Program-made: the position numbers and the translations under genes
In this document: one piece after another, positions 40,917 through 49,597 of the stretch
How the letters are laid out: the number at the start of each line of letters is the position of its first letter
Numbering within the stretch: position 1 is the first letter of the stretch
The notes under the pieces: model-generated
Seen by the model: only the letters and a program-made list of their open reading frames with translations
Database searches by the model: none
What the model was told of the DNA's origin: nothing
NCBI RefSeq assembly: GCF_006636205.1
Contig: NZ_VIGB01000003.1
Span: 3,400,501-3,464,500 of the forward strand
Length of the DNA stretch: 64,000 nucleotides
Direction: 5' to 3'
Source of the DNA: Kitasatospora acidiphila
GTDB taxonomy: Bacteria; Actinomycetota; Actinomycetes; Streptomycetales; Streptomycetaceae

Positions 40917-42485
40917 TCAGCGACCGACCGACGGCTGGCCGGTGAGCACCTCCACCGCGGCCAGGCCGCAGGCGCGGGCCGCGCCGTGGGTGGCGATGTG
41001 CAGCGCGCCGACCGGCTCGGCCTGCGGCACCCCCATCTCCACCACCAGCGCGTCGGGCCGGGCGTTCAGCAGCAGGCGCAGTGCCGCTGACATCCAGTCG
41101 TGGCGGTGCACGTCGCGCACCACGAGCACCAGCCGCCGGCCCGCCGCCTCGGCCAGCAGTTCGGCCACCAGGGCGTCCAGTTGCTCGGCACCCGCCTGGT
41201 CCGGCCCGATGCCGCGGGTCCGGGTGCCGGGGAACCGCTCGGCCAGCATCCCGGCCACGCCCCACGGGGTGTCGTCGCCGACCGCGATGTTGGACTCCGG
41301 CGAGAAGGAGGCCACGAACGGACGGTCGGTCACCGGCTCGAAGTGCTGAGCGGGATCGGCGGTCACCCTGAGGGCCCAGCGGGCGGCCCGCAGGCCGATC
41401 GACAGGTCCGGCTCGATCGGGGCGGCCTCGGCGGCCGCCTTCGATCGGCTCTGCCGCGCCCAGCTGCCCAGCGCCCGCACCCGGTCGGCGGCGTCGGCCA
41501 GCCGCTCCTGGGACAGCCGGCCCTCCCGCACCGCCGCCACGATGGCGTCCCGCAGCCGCAGCACGGTCTCCTCGTCGCACAGCCCGCCACCGACGCAGAT
41601 CGCGTCGGCGCCCGCCGCCAGCGCCAGCACCGTCCCCTCCGCGATGCCGTAGCGGTCGGCGATGGCGCCCATCTCGATCGCGTCGGTGACGATCAGGCCC
41701 TGGTAGCCGAGGCCGCCCTCGCTCTCCGGGGCCCGCAGCAGCCCGCCCAGCACCGCCTTGCTCAGGGTGGCCGGGTAGTCCGGGTCGAGCGCCGGGATCA
41801 TGATGTGCGCGGTCATCAGCGCCTTGGCGCCGGCCTCCACCGCGGCCTTGAACGGCGGCAGGTCGCGGGCCCGGACCAGTTCCTCGGCCACGTCGATCAG
41901 CGGCAGCCCGTGGTGCGAGTCCACATTGGTGTCGCCGTGCCCGGGGAAGTGCTTGGCGCAGGCGGCGACCCCCGCCGACTGCAGGCCCGCCACCCAGGCG
42001 GCGGTGTGCCGGGCGCACAGCTGCGGGTCGGCGCCGAACGAGCGCACCCCGATGACCGGGTTGCCCGGGTTGGAGTTGACGTCGGCGGCCGGCGCCCAGT
42101 TGAAGTTGATGCCGCACTCGGCCAGCGCCCGGCCCAGCTCGCGCGCCACGTCCCGGGTCAGCGCCGGGTCGTCGACCGCGCCGAGGGCCAGGTTGCCCGG
42201 CCAGGAGGAGCCGGAGCCGACCTCGAGGCGGGTGACGTCGCCGCCCTCCTCGTCGATCGCGATCAGCAGGTCCGGATTCTCCCGCCGCAACTCGGCGGTG
42301 AGCGCCGCCAGCTGGGCCTGGTCGGTGACGTTGCGCCCGAACAGTGCGACCGAGCCGAGGCCGGCGGCGATGTGCCGGTGCACCCACGCGGGCGGGGTGC
42401 TGCCCTCGAAGCCGGGCTGCAGGACGGTGAGCGCGTCGCGGTGCAGCTGGTCGCTGTCCGGGATGCTCGGGGTGAGGATGCTCAA
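40917..42485 (-). CDS. dasD: Beta-N-acetylhexosaminidase, glycoside hydrolase family 3 (DasD-like)
   Basis: The 522-residue protein from ATG 42485 has no signal peptide, so it acts on imported chitobiose or related oligomers in the cytoplasm. The GH3 NagZ-type motif KHFPGHGDTNVDSHHGLP (near residue 175) supplies the catalytic His/Asp pair of this subfamily. The nucleophile Asp lies in LIVTDAIEMGAI near residue 265. A C-terminal ~170-residue domain follows the barrel. It begins 3 nt after the dasC stop, completing the uptake-and-hydrolysis operon described for S. coelicolor dasABCD. It releases GlcNAc for phosphorylation. Confidence 0.9.
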   Translation of the reverse strand: MSILTPSIPDSDQLHRDALTVLQPGFEGSTPPAWVHRHIAAGLGSVALFGRNVTDQAQLAALTAELRRENPDLLIAIDEEGGDVTRLEVGSGSSWPGNLALGAVDDPALTRDVARELGRALAECGINFNWAPAADVNSNPGNPVIGVRSFGADPQLCARHTAAWVAGLQSAGVAACAKHFPGHGDTNVDSHHGLPLIDVAEELVRARDLPPFKAAVEAGAKALMTAHIMIPALDPDYPATLSKAVLGGLLRAPESEGGLGYQGLIVTDAIEMGAIADRYGIAEGTVLALAAGADAICVGGGLCDEETVLRLRDAIVAAVREGRLSQERLADAADRVRALGSWARQSRSKAAAEAAPIEPDLSIGLRAARWALRVTADPAQHFEPVTDRPFVASFSPESNIAVGDDTPWGVAGMLAERFPGTRTRGIGPDQAGAEQLDALVAELLAEAAGRRLVLVVRDVHRHDWMSAALRLLLNARPDALVVEMGVPQAEPVGALHIATHGAARACGLAAVEVLTGQPSVGR

Positions 42486-42488
42486 CGG

Positions 42489-43328
42489 TCAGCCCTTCAC
42501 TGCGCCGTCGGTCAGACCGCCGACGGCCTTGCGCTGGAAAAGGAAGAAGACGACAAGCACCGGGAGGGCGAACAGGGTGGAGGCCGCCATGGTGGCACCC
42601 CAGTCGTCCCCGAAGGTGGTCTGGAACGAGGTCAGCCAGAGGGGCAGGGTCTGCGCGGTGCCGGGGCCGGTCGCCTTGTTCAGGACCAGGACCAGCGGCA
42701 GTTCGTTCCAGGCGGTGATGAAGCCGAACAGCGAGGTGGACATCAGGCCGGGCACCAGCAGCGGGAAGATCACCCGCATGAAGGCCTGGAACCGGCTGCA
42801 GCCGTCCACCATGGCGGACTCCTCCAGCTCCTTGGGCACGGCGGCCATGAAGCCGCGCAGCGTCCAGATCGTGAAGGGCAGCACCATCATCATGTAGAAG
42901 AGGGTCAGCGGCACCAGGCTGTTCAGCATGTCGTTGTCCCGGACGATCATGTAGATCGAGATCGACATGACCTCCCAGGGCGCCATCTGGGCGACCATCA
43001 CCACCAGCACGAAGGCCTTGCGGCCCCGGAACCGCATCCGGGTGACGGCGAAGGCGGCGGCGGTGGCGATCACCAGCGAGGCGGCCACCGCGACCACCGT
43101 GACGATGAAGCTGTTGGCGACGAACGACCAGAACTGGTCCGCGCCGGTGGCCGTGGTGAAGTGCTCCAGGGTGCCGTTGAGCGGGATGAAGACGGGGGTC
43201 TTGCTGATGATGTCGGTGGTCTTCTTGAAGGCCGTGCTGACCATCCAGTAGACCGGGAACGCGAAGAAGATGACGAGGACGACGGCGATGGCGTTCGGCC
43301 AGCTGCGTCCCAGCGCGGAGCGCCTCAC
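42489..43328 (-). CDS. dasC: Chitobiose ABC transporter permease DasC
   Basis: The GTG at 43328 overlaps the dasB stop, giving 279 residues; the open frame extends upstream only as a shadow of dasB. It is a MalG-type permease with six helices. The EAA loop contacting the ATPase is ELEESAMVDGCSRFQAFMRV near residue 185. It forms the import channel with DasB. As usual for these systems the ATPase is missing from the locus and is expected to be the shared MsiK protein encoded elsewhere. Confidence 0.92.
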   Translation of the reverse strand: MRRSALGRSWPNAIAVVLVIFFAFPVYWMVSTAFKKTTDIISKTPVFIPLNGTLEHFTTATGADQFWSFVANSFIVTVVAVAASLVIATAAAFAVTRMRFRGRKAFVLVVMVAQMAPWEVMSISIYMIVRDNDMLNSLVPLTLFYMMMVLPFTIWTLRGFMAAVPKELEESAMVDGCSRFQAFMRVIFPLLVPGLMSTSLFGFITAWNELPLVLVLNKATGPGTAQTLPLWLTSFQTTFGDDWGATMAASTLFALPVLVVFFLFQRKAVGGLTDGAVKG

Positions 43329-44308
43329 AGCTCGTCCTCCTGCTTGATGATGATCCGGAAGTAGTAGGACATCAGCACCGAGAGCATCAGGATGGTGAGC
43401 ACGGCGATGGCGGCGCCGACCCCGTAGTGCTGGTTGCCCATGCCCTCGATGAAGGCGTAGACGGGGAGGGTCTCGGTGAGCCGCTGGGGTCCGCCGGCAT
43501 TGATGGCGTAGACCTGGGTGAAGCACTTGAAGATCCAGATGACCTCGAGGAACGTGGTCCCGAGGAAGAACGGCTTCAGGGTCGGGAAGATCACCGAGGT
43601 GAAGACCTTGTACGAGCCGGCGCCGTCCAGCCGGGCGGCCTCGTAGAGCTCCTTGGGGATCGTGGTGAGCGCCGCGTACATGTTGAAGGCCACGAACGGG
43701 ATCGAGCCCCAGACCAGCAGCAGCATGATCACGAAGAACGTGGAGAGCTGGGAGCTGTACCAGTTGTAGGCGGCCATGCTGTGCCAGCCCAGCTTGTCCA
43801 GGAACCAGTTCACCACGCCGTAGCGGGAGTCGAAGAGCCAGGTGAAGACGGTGGTCTGGGCCACGAACGGCATCGCCCAGGCGAGCATCAGGGCGATCTG
43901 CAGCGCCAGCCGCATCCTCTTGCCGAGCCGGTCCAGCAGCAGGCCGACCAGGGTGCCGAACACCATGATCAGTGCCACGTTGAGCGCGGTGAAGGCGACC
44001 GAGCGGCCGGTGGTGTGCCAGAACTCGCTGCTGGTCAGCTGGTCGGTGTAGTTCTTGAACCCGTTCCACTCGGTCTGATGGAGGATCAGCTGGCGCTTGT
44101 TCAGGTTCTGGAAGGAAAGGATGACCGTCTCGACCAGCGGCCAGCAGAGCAGCGCCAGGGTGGCCACGACGGCCGGGAGCAGCAGCAGGTAGGGAGTGCT
44201 GCGGCTCAGCAGACCGGGACCGGCGGACGGCCTCACTCCCTTCGGAGCGTCAGCTCCGACGCCCGCGCCGGGCGACTTGGCCCGTACCGGTTCCGACTGA
44301 ACAGCCAT
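43325..44308 (-). CDS. dasB: Chitobiose ABC transporter permease DasB
   Basis: The 327-residue protein from ATG 44308 is a MalF-type permease with an ~40-residue cytoplasmic N-terminus and six helices. The EAA motif reads ELYEAARLDGAGSYKVFTSV near residue 225. It sits between dasA and dasC, with a 108-nt gap after dasA that contains a hairpin, and overlaps dasC by 4 nt. Confidence 0.92.
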   Translation of the reverse strand: MAVQSEPVRAKSPGAGVGADAPKGVRPSAGPGLLSRSTPYLLLLPAVVATLALLCWPLVETVILSFQNLNKRQLILHQTEWNGFKNYTDQLTSSEFWHTTGRSVAFTALNVALIMVFGTLVGLLLDRLGKRMRLALQIALMLAWAMPFVAQTTVFTWLFDSRYGVVNWFLDKLGWHSMAAYNWYSSQLSTFFVIMLLLVWGSIPFVAFNMYAALTTIPKELYEAARLDGAGSYKVFTSVIFPTLKPFFLGTTFLEVIWIFKCFTQVYAINAGGPQRLTETLPVYAFIEGMGNQHYGVGAAIAVLTILMLSVLMSYYFRIIIKQEDEL

Positions 44309-44369
44309 CGGTTGGTCTCTCTTCCTCGCACCTGGCCGACTGGGGTGGCCGCGAACAGGGCGGCGGCGC

Positions 44370-44402
44370 CGCCCACCGGCCCGTGCGGGGTGCCGGTGGG
44401 CG
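44370..44402 (-). promoter_or_regulatory. Hairpin between dasA and dasB (attenuator-like)
   Basis: An 11-bp perfect stem (44370-44380 with 44392-44402) with an 11-nt loop lies between the binding-protein gene and the permease genes. Such stems commonly let more binding protein than permease be made by partial termination or mRNA protection. Confidence 0.6.
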
Positions 44403-44416
44403 ACGTCGCCCGGGTC

Positions 44417-45682
44417 TTACTGGCTCTGGCCGAGACGCTTGGTGATCTCGTCGTCGTACTTCTTGGCGGTGCTGTCGTAGTCCGCGCCCTGGAGCACGGC
44501 GGCCAGGAAGTCCTTGATCGGGTTCGGGTCGTTCTCGACGTTCGACCAGTTCGCCAGGTTCGGCGTGGTGGCGCCGTTGGCGGAGGCCGGCAGGGCGGCC
44601 TTGTCGAAGTCGGTGGTGGCCAGCGAGTCCAGCGAGGTCTTGTTCGGGATCAGGCCGGCGGAGGCCATCTGGCCCTCGAACTTGTCGGAGAGCGCGAGCT
44701 TCAGGAAGTCCTTGGCCAGGCCCTGGTTCTTGCTCGCCTGGGCGATCGCCAGGTTGGAACCGCCGAGGAAGACGCCGGACGGCTTGTCCGCGGTCTTGCC
44801 CGGGACCGGGAAGTAGCCCACGTTGTCGGCCGGCATGTCCTTGGGGGCCGGGGCCTCCCAGCCGAGGCCGATCATCGAGGCGATGGTGCCCTTGGGGAAG
44901 AGCGTGTCCTGCTGCGGGGTCGCCTCGTCCTTGTCCTTGGGGGCGGTGGAGTAGCCCTGCAGCTTCTGGAAGGTGGCGAAGGCGGCCTTGGCCTCCGGCG
45001 ACTCCAGGTTGCCGACCCACTTGCCGCCGACCTGCTTGGCGATCTGGCCGCCCTCACCGGAGAGCAGGCCGAAGTAGGTGTACCACTCCTCGCCGGGCAG
45101 GTAGATCGGATCCTGCACGCCGGCGGCCTTCAGCTTGTCCAGGTCGGCGTAGTACTCGTCCAGGGTCTTCGGCGTGCCGGTGATGCCGGCCTTGCTCCAG
45201 AGCCCCTTGTTGTAGATGACCACGCGGTTGGTGAAGTACCACGGGGCGGCGTACTGCTTGCCGTCCAGCACCGAGGAGGCGTTCAGGTTGGCGGCCCAGT
45301 CGTTGCCGCCGAGGTCGGCCTTGGCGGAGGTCAGGTCCATCAGGCCGCCGGAGGCCGCGTAGCCCGCGGTCTGGGTGTTGCCGACCTCCATGACGTCCAC
45401 CGAGCCCTCGGAGAGCGCGGTGGTCAGCTTCTGGCCGATGCCGTCCCACTTCTGGATCTGGATGTTCAGCTTGGCACCCGGGTACTGCGACTCGAAGTCG
45501 GCCTTGATGCCGTCCTGCCAGGTCTGCGGCGCCGAACCGTCCATCAGCCAGACCGTCAGGGTCTTGCCGTTGTAGTTGCCCGAGCCACCCGCGCTGTCGT
45601 CCTTCTTGGCCGAAGAACCGCAAGCCGCCACACCGACGACCATTGCCGCGACGCCGACCGCCGCGATGAGCTGACGCTTCAC
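44417..45682 (-). CDS. dasA: Chitobiose ABC transporter substrate-binding lipoprotein DasA
   Basis: GTG 45682 has GAGGATG upstream. The 421-residue lipoprotein has the lipobox GVAAC (Cys21) and a family 1 solute-binding fold: KTLTVWLMDGSAPQTWQDGI, DVMEVGNTQTAGYA, YLPGEEWYTYFGLLSGEGG, and FLGGSNLAIAQASKNQG near the C-lobe. Position beside a DasR-type regulator, with dasBC and a hexosaminidase, supports DasA, the high-affinity chitobiose receptor. Two dre-like sites lie 119-159 bp upstream, in the divergent region shared with dasR. Confidence 0.92.
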   Translation of the reverse strand: MKRQLIAAVGVAAMVVGVAACGSSAKKDDSAGGSGNYNGKTLTVWLMDGSAPQTWQDGIKADFESQYPGAKLNIQIQKWDGIGQKLTTALSEGSVDVMEVGNTQTAGYAASGGLMDLTSAKADLGGNDWAANLNASSVLDGKQYAAPWYFTNRVVIYNKGLWSKAGITGTPKTLDEYYADLDKLKAAGVQDPIYLPGEEWYTYFGLLSGEGGQIAKQVGGKWVGNLESPEAKAAFATFQKLQGYSTAPKDKDEATPQQDTLFPKGTIASMIGLGWEAPAPKDMPADNVGYFPVPGKTADKPSGVFLGGSNLAIAQASKNQGLAKDFLKLALSDKFEGQMASAGLIPNKTSLDSLATTDFDKAALPASANGATTPNLANWSNVENDPNPIKDFLAAVLQGADYDSTAKKYDDEITKRLGQSQ

Positions 45683-45800
45683 GCCATCCTCCTGAGGGAT
45701 GCCCGGTTGCCCCCATCGGCGGCCGGCGACATAACCCCCGAACTGGTCGAAAGCGGCGTCGCGAACCCGTGTGATGGGTTGGATTCATGAGCTGGCCTGC

Positions 45801-45816
45801 AGTGGTGTAGACCAGA
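45801..45816. promoter_or_regulatory. DasR-like (dre) site, dasA-dasR intergenic, proximal to dasA
   Basis: AGTGGTGTAGACCAGA matches 13 of 16 positions of ACTGGTCTAGACCAGT. It is one of a pair 25 bp apart in the divergent promoter region. Confidence 0.8.
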
Positions 45817-45825
45817 TGCCTGGAG

Positions 45826-45841
45826 CTTGGCCTAGACCAAT
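45826..45841. promoter_or_regulatory. DasR-like (dre) site, dasA-dasR intergenic, proximal to dasR
   Basis: CTTGGCCTAGACCAAT matches 12 of 16 consensus positions, with an intact CTAGACCA half. Together with the adjacent site it probably serves dasA repression and dasR autoregulation. Confidence 0.78.
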
Positions 45842-46012
45842 AGACGTGTCAACGGCTGCATGAGCATTCCGGACGAGCCGTTACCAAGCCGACACCGCTC
45901 TTCGTTCATCACGTGATGAGGTCCCCGTCAACCAGGCATACGTGCAACGATGTGTGCCGTTAACGAGGTAGTGGGGTCGGAACGGACCTCGCGAGAAGCG
46001 GAGAAGCGGCTC

Positions 46013-46807
46013 ATGAGCAGCGACGGGGGCACCACGGCCCAGCTCCCCGAGGCGGGGGCCTTGCCCGCGCAGGCCGGCAACGGGGGCGAGCCCGCGGCGG
46101 CGCGCGTGCCCAAGTACTACGGGCTGAAGCGGCACCTGCTGCAGCTCACCGAGACCCAGCCGGCCGGCACCCCGGTGCCGCCGGAGCGGGCGCTCGCCGC
46201 GCAGTTCGACACCTCCCGCACCACCGTGCGGCAGGCGTTGCAGGAACTGGTGGTCGAGGGCCGGCTGGAGCGGATCCAGGGCAAGGGCACCTTCGTGGCC
46301 AAGCCCAAGGTCGCCCAGGCGCTCCAGCTGACCTCCTACACCGAGGACATGCGGGCCCAGGGCCTGGAGCCGACCTCCCGGCTGATCGAGGTCGGCTACA
46401 TCACGGCGGACGACCGGCTGGCGCCACTGCTGGACATCCGGCCCGGCGGCCGGGTGCTGCGGATCGAGCGTCTGCGACTGGCCAACGGCGACCCGATGGC
46501 GATCGAGGTCGCGCACCTGTCGGCCAAGCGGTTCCCGGCGCTGCGGCGCAACCTGGTCAAGCACAACTCGCTCTACGCCGCGCTGCGCGAGGTCTACGGC
46601 GTGGTGGTGGCCGAGGCCGAGGAGACCATCGAGACCACGCTGGCCAACCCGCGCGAGGCCGGGCTGCTCGGCTCGGACGTCGGGCTGCCGATGCTGCAGC
46701 TCTCCCGGCACTCCTTCGACGCCGAGGGCTCGCCGGTGGAGTGGGTGCGCTCGATCTACCGCGGTGATCGGTACAAGTTCATCACCCGGCTGCAGCGGCC
46801 CAGCTGA
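46013..46807 (+). CDS. dasR: GntR/HutC-family global regulator DasR
   Basis: ATG 46013 (GGAGAAG upstream) fits the known DasR start; an ATG at 45950 would add 21 residues. The 264-residue protein has a GntR winged helix: [20 protein letters not shown] and [20 protein letters not shown] effector domain follows ([68 protein letters not shown]). Sequence and synteny match DasR, which senses glucosamine-6-phosphate and GlcNAc-6-phosphate and represses chitin/GlcNAc uptake, antibiotic and developmental genes through dre sites. Seven such sites are visible nearby. Confidence 0.95.
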   Translation: MSSDGGTTAQLPEAGALPAQAGNGGEPAAARVPKYYGLKRHLLQLTETQPAGTPVPPERALAAQFDTSRTTVRQALQELVVEGRLERIQGKGTFVAKPKVAQALQLTSYTEDMRAQGLEPTSRLIEVGYITADDRLAPLLDIRPGGRVLRIERLRLANGDPMAIEVAHLSAKRFPALRRNLVKHNSLYAALREVYGVVVAEAEETIETTLANPREAGLLGSDVGLPMLQLSRHSFDAEGSPVEWVRSIYRGDRYKFITRLQRPS

Positions 46808-46824
46808 GCCGCCGTCACCGACCT

Positions 46825-46856
46825 GCTCGCCGTCACCCCTCGGGGTGGCGGCGAGC
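46825..46856. terminator. Terminator downstream of dasR
   Basis: A 15-bp stem with one mismatch (46825-46839 with 46842-46856) begins 18 nt after the dasR stop. The minimal loop would open to 4 nt. Confidence 0.8.
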
Positions 46857-46898
46857 GGCGTTTGGGGGGCATTGCTCCCAGGTCCCGTGACTCGGGGT

Positions 46899-46927
46899 TC
46901 CCGTGGTTCGGGTTTCCCGTGGTTCGG
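46899..46927 (+). repeat. Direct repeat upstream of the five-gene operon promoter
   Basis: TTCCCGTGGTTCGG occurs at 46899-46912 and again at 46914-46927, a 15-bp period, ending 7 bp before the TTGACA element. A degenerate third unit (GTGACTCGG) lies just upstream. The position suggests an activator site. Confidence 0.55.
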
Positions 46928-46934
46928 ACGGGGG

Positions 46935-46962
46935 TTGACACTCGGAAGTGGTCTAGTCCAAT
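46935..46962 (+). promoter_or_regulatory. Promoter with embedded DasR-like (dre) site for the five-gene operon
   Basis: A consensus -35 hexamer TTGACA (46935-46940) is followed by the dre-like site AGTGGTCTAGTCCAAT (46947-46962), matching 13 of 16 positions and filling the -35/-10 spacer. CAATCT at 46959-46964 is a possible -10. DasR bound here would block RNA polymerase. Confidence 0.7.
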
Positions 46963-47061
46963 CTGATCGAACGTCAGTGCGACGCCGAGCGGGGCGCTGC
47001 CATCTCCCCCGCCACGCGCGCTTGAGCCGGCCCTGCCCGGCTCAACGTCCCGCGCACGGCG

Positions 47062-47077
47062 ATTGGTTCAGACCAGC
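47062..47077 (+). promoter_or_regulatory. Second DasR-like (dre) site, in the leader of the five-gene operon
   Basis: ATTGGTTCAGACCAGC matches 12 of 16 consensus positions with an intact AGACCAG half. It ends 25 bp before the dioxygenase start and could act as a roadblock or as a second operator for looping. Confidence 0.65.
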
Positions 47078-47102
47078 ACGCCTTCCGACCCTGGAGCATC
47101 GC

Positions 47103-48152
47103 ATGCCGACGCCAGACCGGTATCTCCATCGAGCGGCCACCGACCGTCCGTACTTCAGCGCGGACGGCGAGGCATACCTGGCCCAGACCCCGCTGCGGGA
47201 CATCCGAAAGGACCTGCCACTGCGGGTGCTCTCCGCGCAGGACTTCGCCTTCTGGCAGGACTACGGCTACGTGGTGGTCCGGGAGGCGATCCCCACCGAC
47301 GCGGCCCGGCAACTGCTGGACTTCGCCTGGGAGTTCCAGGGTCTGGACCCGGCGCGCCCGGACACCTGGTACCAGGACCGGCCGTTCCGCGACGAGCTCG
47401 ACCGCCACTTGCACGTCTACGGCTTCGTCGAGGCCTACCACCACCAGCTGATCTGGGACAGCCGCCAGACCCAGCGGGTCTACGACGCCTTCGTGGACGT
47501 CTGGGACTGCGAGGAGCTCTGGGTCACCCTGGACCGGCTCAACCTCAACCCGCCGAACGTCGGGAACCGCGACCGCACGCTGATCGAGCCCACCGACACC
47601 GGGTTCGACATCGAACTCCACTGGGACGTGGACACCACCCTCGGTGTGCCGCCACAGCGGGTGCAGGGCATCATCGCCCTGGCCGACAGCGCCCCGGAGC
47701 TCGGCGGCTTCCAGTGCGACCCCGAGCTGTTCCACCGCTTCGACCGCTGGAAGCTCGACCAGCCCGCCGACCGGGATCCGATCCGGCCGGCCGTCGACCG
47801 TGCCGAGTTCCCGGTGGTGCGGCCCGAGTTGAAGGCCGGCGACCTGCTGATCTTCAACGGCCTGCTGGCGCACGGGGTGGCCCCCAACACCTCTGCGGAC
47901 GGGGTCCGGGCGGTGCAGTACCTGTCGATGATGCCCGCGCTGGAGGAGCACCGGCGGCTGCGCGAGTCGCGGATCGACTCCTGGCGCAACCTCACCACGC
48001 CGGACTGGAACGGGACCCTGGTCGGTGACCTCACCAAGCACGAATCGCTGCGCTACGGCCCCGCCGAGCTCACCGGCCTCGGCGAGAAGCTGCTCGGCCT
48101 CAAGTCCTGGCACGACGAGGCCCGGGCGTCCTGGCACGGGGAGCCGGCATGA
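47103..48152 (+). CDS. Phytanoyl-CoA dioxygenase-family Fe(II)/2-oxoglutarate oxygenase (operon gene 1)
   Basis: The 349-residue protein starts at ATG 47103; a long open frame upstream is non-coding. It is a PhyH-type jelly-roll oxygenase that would hydroxylate or desaturate a small molecule using O2 and 2-oxoglutarate. The H-x-D iron motif lies in IELHWDVDTT (near residue 164), and the distal His in LLAHGVAPNT (near residue 258) is followed by Arg in DGVRAVQYLSMMP for 2-oxoglutarate. The N-terminal LSAQDFAFWQDYGYVVVREA is typical of the family. Its stop overlaps the next start (ATGA), so translation is coupled. DasR-like sites and a TTGACA promoter precede it. Confidence 0.9.
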   Translation: MPTPDRYLHRAATDRPYFSADGEAYLAQTPLRDIRKDLPLRVLSAQDFAFWQDYGYVVVREAIPTDAARQLLDFAWEFQGLDPARPDTWYQDRPFRDELDRHLHVYGFVEAYHHQLIWDSRQTQRVYDAFVDVWDCEELWVTLDRLNLNPPNVGNRDRTLIEPTDTGFDIELHWDVDTTLGVPPQRVQGIIALADSAPELGGFQCDPELFHRFDRWKLDQPADRDPIRPAVDRAEFPVVRPELKAGDLLIFNGLLAHGVAPNTSADGVRAVQYLSMMPALEEHRRLRESRIDSWRNLTTPDWNGTLVGDLTKHESLRYGPAELTGLGEKLLGLKSWHDEARASWHGEPA

Positions 48153-49597
48153 CGGCTACTACCGGCGCTGCCGCGACCACCGGCGCTGCCATGACCACCA
48201 GCATTGCCGCGACCTCTGGCAACACCAGGCCCACCGGCGTGAGTCGGATCTGTCTGGCGCTGCCCACCAACCGCGCCTGCGTGCCCACCCTCGCCCAGAT
48301 CGCCGCCGAAGCCCGGTACGCCGCCCAGCAGTTCGGAGTCAAGGTGCACCTGCTGGTGCTGGACTCCGCCGCCCCGGCCGCCCGGGCCGCGCACGCCGCC
48401 GCGCTGCGCGAACTGCCCGCGGTGCCCGGAGTGGTGGTGCACCACCTGGACGAGGACGCCCAACGCGCTTTCCTCCAGGCGGTGATCGAGCGCTCCGGGG
48501 TGGCCAAGCCGGAGCTGGTGCTGGACCTGATGCTGCCGGACGCCGTCTCCTACGGCGCCTGCACCAACCGCGCGTTCCTGATCGCCGCCGCGCTCGGCTG
48601 CGAGTCGGTGCACCGGCGCGACTCCGACCTGCACTACCAACTGCTGGACGGCGCCCCGGTCCTCCCGATCGGCCAGGAGCTGGCCGTCCTCGGCCGGCGG
48701 GCCGCCGAGGCGGCCCACGCGGTGACCGTGAACGCACTCGACGAGGCCCGGGCCGACCGCCCGGTGGTGCTGGCCGGCGCCTCCTTCATCGGCGAACTCT
48801 CGGTGGACATCGGAGAGATCAAGCAACTGGACCCGCAGGTCTACCAGGACGTGGTGCGACTCTGGGCCGCAGACCACTGGACCGAGGAGGAGAAGCAGCA
48901 GCTGGTCGAGGAGTCCTTCCGGGGCGCCGGCACCGAGCCGTTCCGCGCGGACCACAGCGTGCTGGACGTGATCGACATGTGGCGCTTGGACATGTGCAAC
49001 ATCAGCCTGCACCGCCAGGTGTACGAGCGGGTGCCGCTGCTGCCCGCCCGGGACACCATCGGCAGCGACTACTTCCTGATCCACCTGGTGTACGACGCGA
49101 AGCTGCCCGGAGTGGTGCACAACAGACACATCGTCAACTTCTACACCTCCGAGCGGCGCACCGATGCCGGCTTCCAGGCATACCAGCTGCGATTCGCCAA
49201 GTTCCAGCTGTCGATGCTCTACCTCCACCACATCTACCGCCGGATGGGCGAGCTCGGTAGCGGAGTTGGCGGCGAGCTCGGCGGCGGACTCGGCGGGCAG
49301 CTGCTGGACGAACGCCTGCTGGTGCGGCCCGCCCTGGTGGCCGGGCTCGCCCGGGAGAGCGCCGGGCTGGACCGCGCCGAGAACCGCCACCGGCTGGCGG
49401 TGCTCGGGGCCTCGTACCGCCGACTGGGCGGCCGGTACGCCGAGTTCGCCGAGCTGCTGGCGAGCAGCGGGGAGCGGCTGCTGGACGAAGCACAGGCCGA
49501 CATCGAGGAGTTCGCCCTGCTGACCGAGCTCTGGGGGCAACTGGTGGCCGCCGCACGTGCCGTCGGCCTCGATCGGGTTGCCCGCCATGAGGCTTGA
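48149..49597 (+). CDS. DUF6271-type protein with GT-A-like features (operon gene 2)
   Basis: The 482-residue protein overlaps gene 1 by 4 nt. The first ~30 residues are an Ala/Thr-rich repeat. The conserved part begins RICLALPTNRACVPTLAQIA and contains VLDLMLPDAVSYGACTNRAF followed by HRRDSDLHYQ, where D-S-D could be the DxD metal motif of a GT-A nucleotide-sugar transferase. I recall it as DUF6271, a family of unknown function in actinomycete clusters; the glycosyltransferase idea is inference. Near residue 370 is a Gly/Leu-rich insertion (ELGSGVGGELGGGLGGQ) that is probably a flexible loop. No signal peptide or membrane helix is seen. Confidence 0.78.
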   Translation: MTATTGAAATTGAAMTTSIAATSGNTRPTGVSRICLALPTNRACVPTLAQIAAEARYAAQQFGVKVHLLVLDSAAPAARAAHAAALRELPAVPGVVVHHLDEDAQRAFLQAVIERSGVAKPELVLDLMLPDAVSYGACTNRAFLIAAALGCESVHRRDSDLHYQLLDGAPVLPIGQELAVLGRRAAEAAHAVTVNALDEARADRPVVLAGASFIGELSVDIGEIKQLDPQVYQDVVRLWAADHWTEEEKQQLVEESFRGAGTEPFRADHSVLDVIDMWRLDMCNISLHRQVYERVPLLPARDTIGSDYFLIHLVYDAKLPGVVHNRHIVNFYTSERRTDAGFQAYQLRFAKFQLSMLYLHHIYRRMGELGSGVGGELGGGLGGQLLDERLLVRPALVAGLARESAGLDRAENRHRLAVLGASYRRLGGRYAEFAELLASSGERLLDEAQADIEEFALLTELWGQLVAAARAVGLDRVARHEA

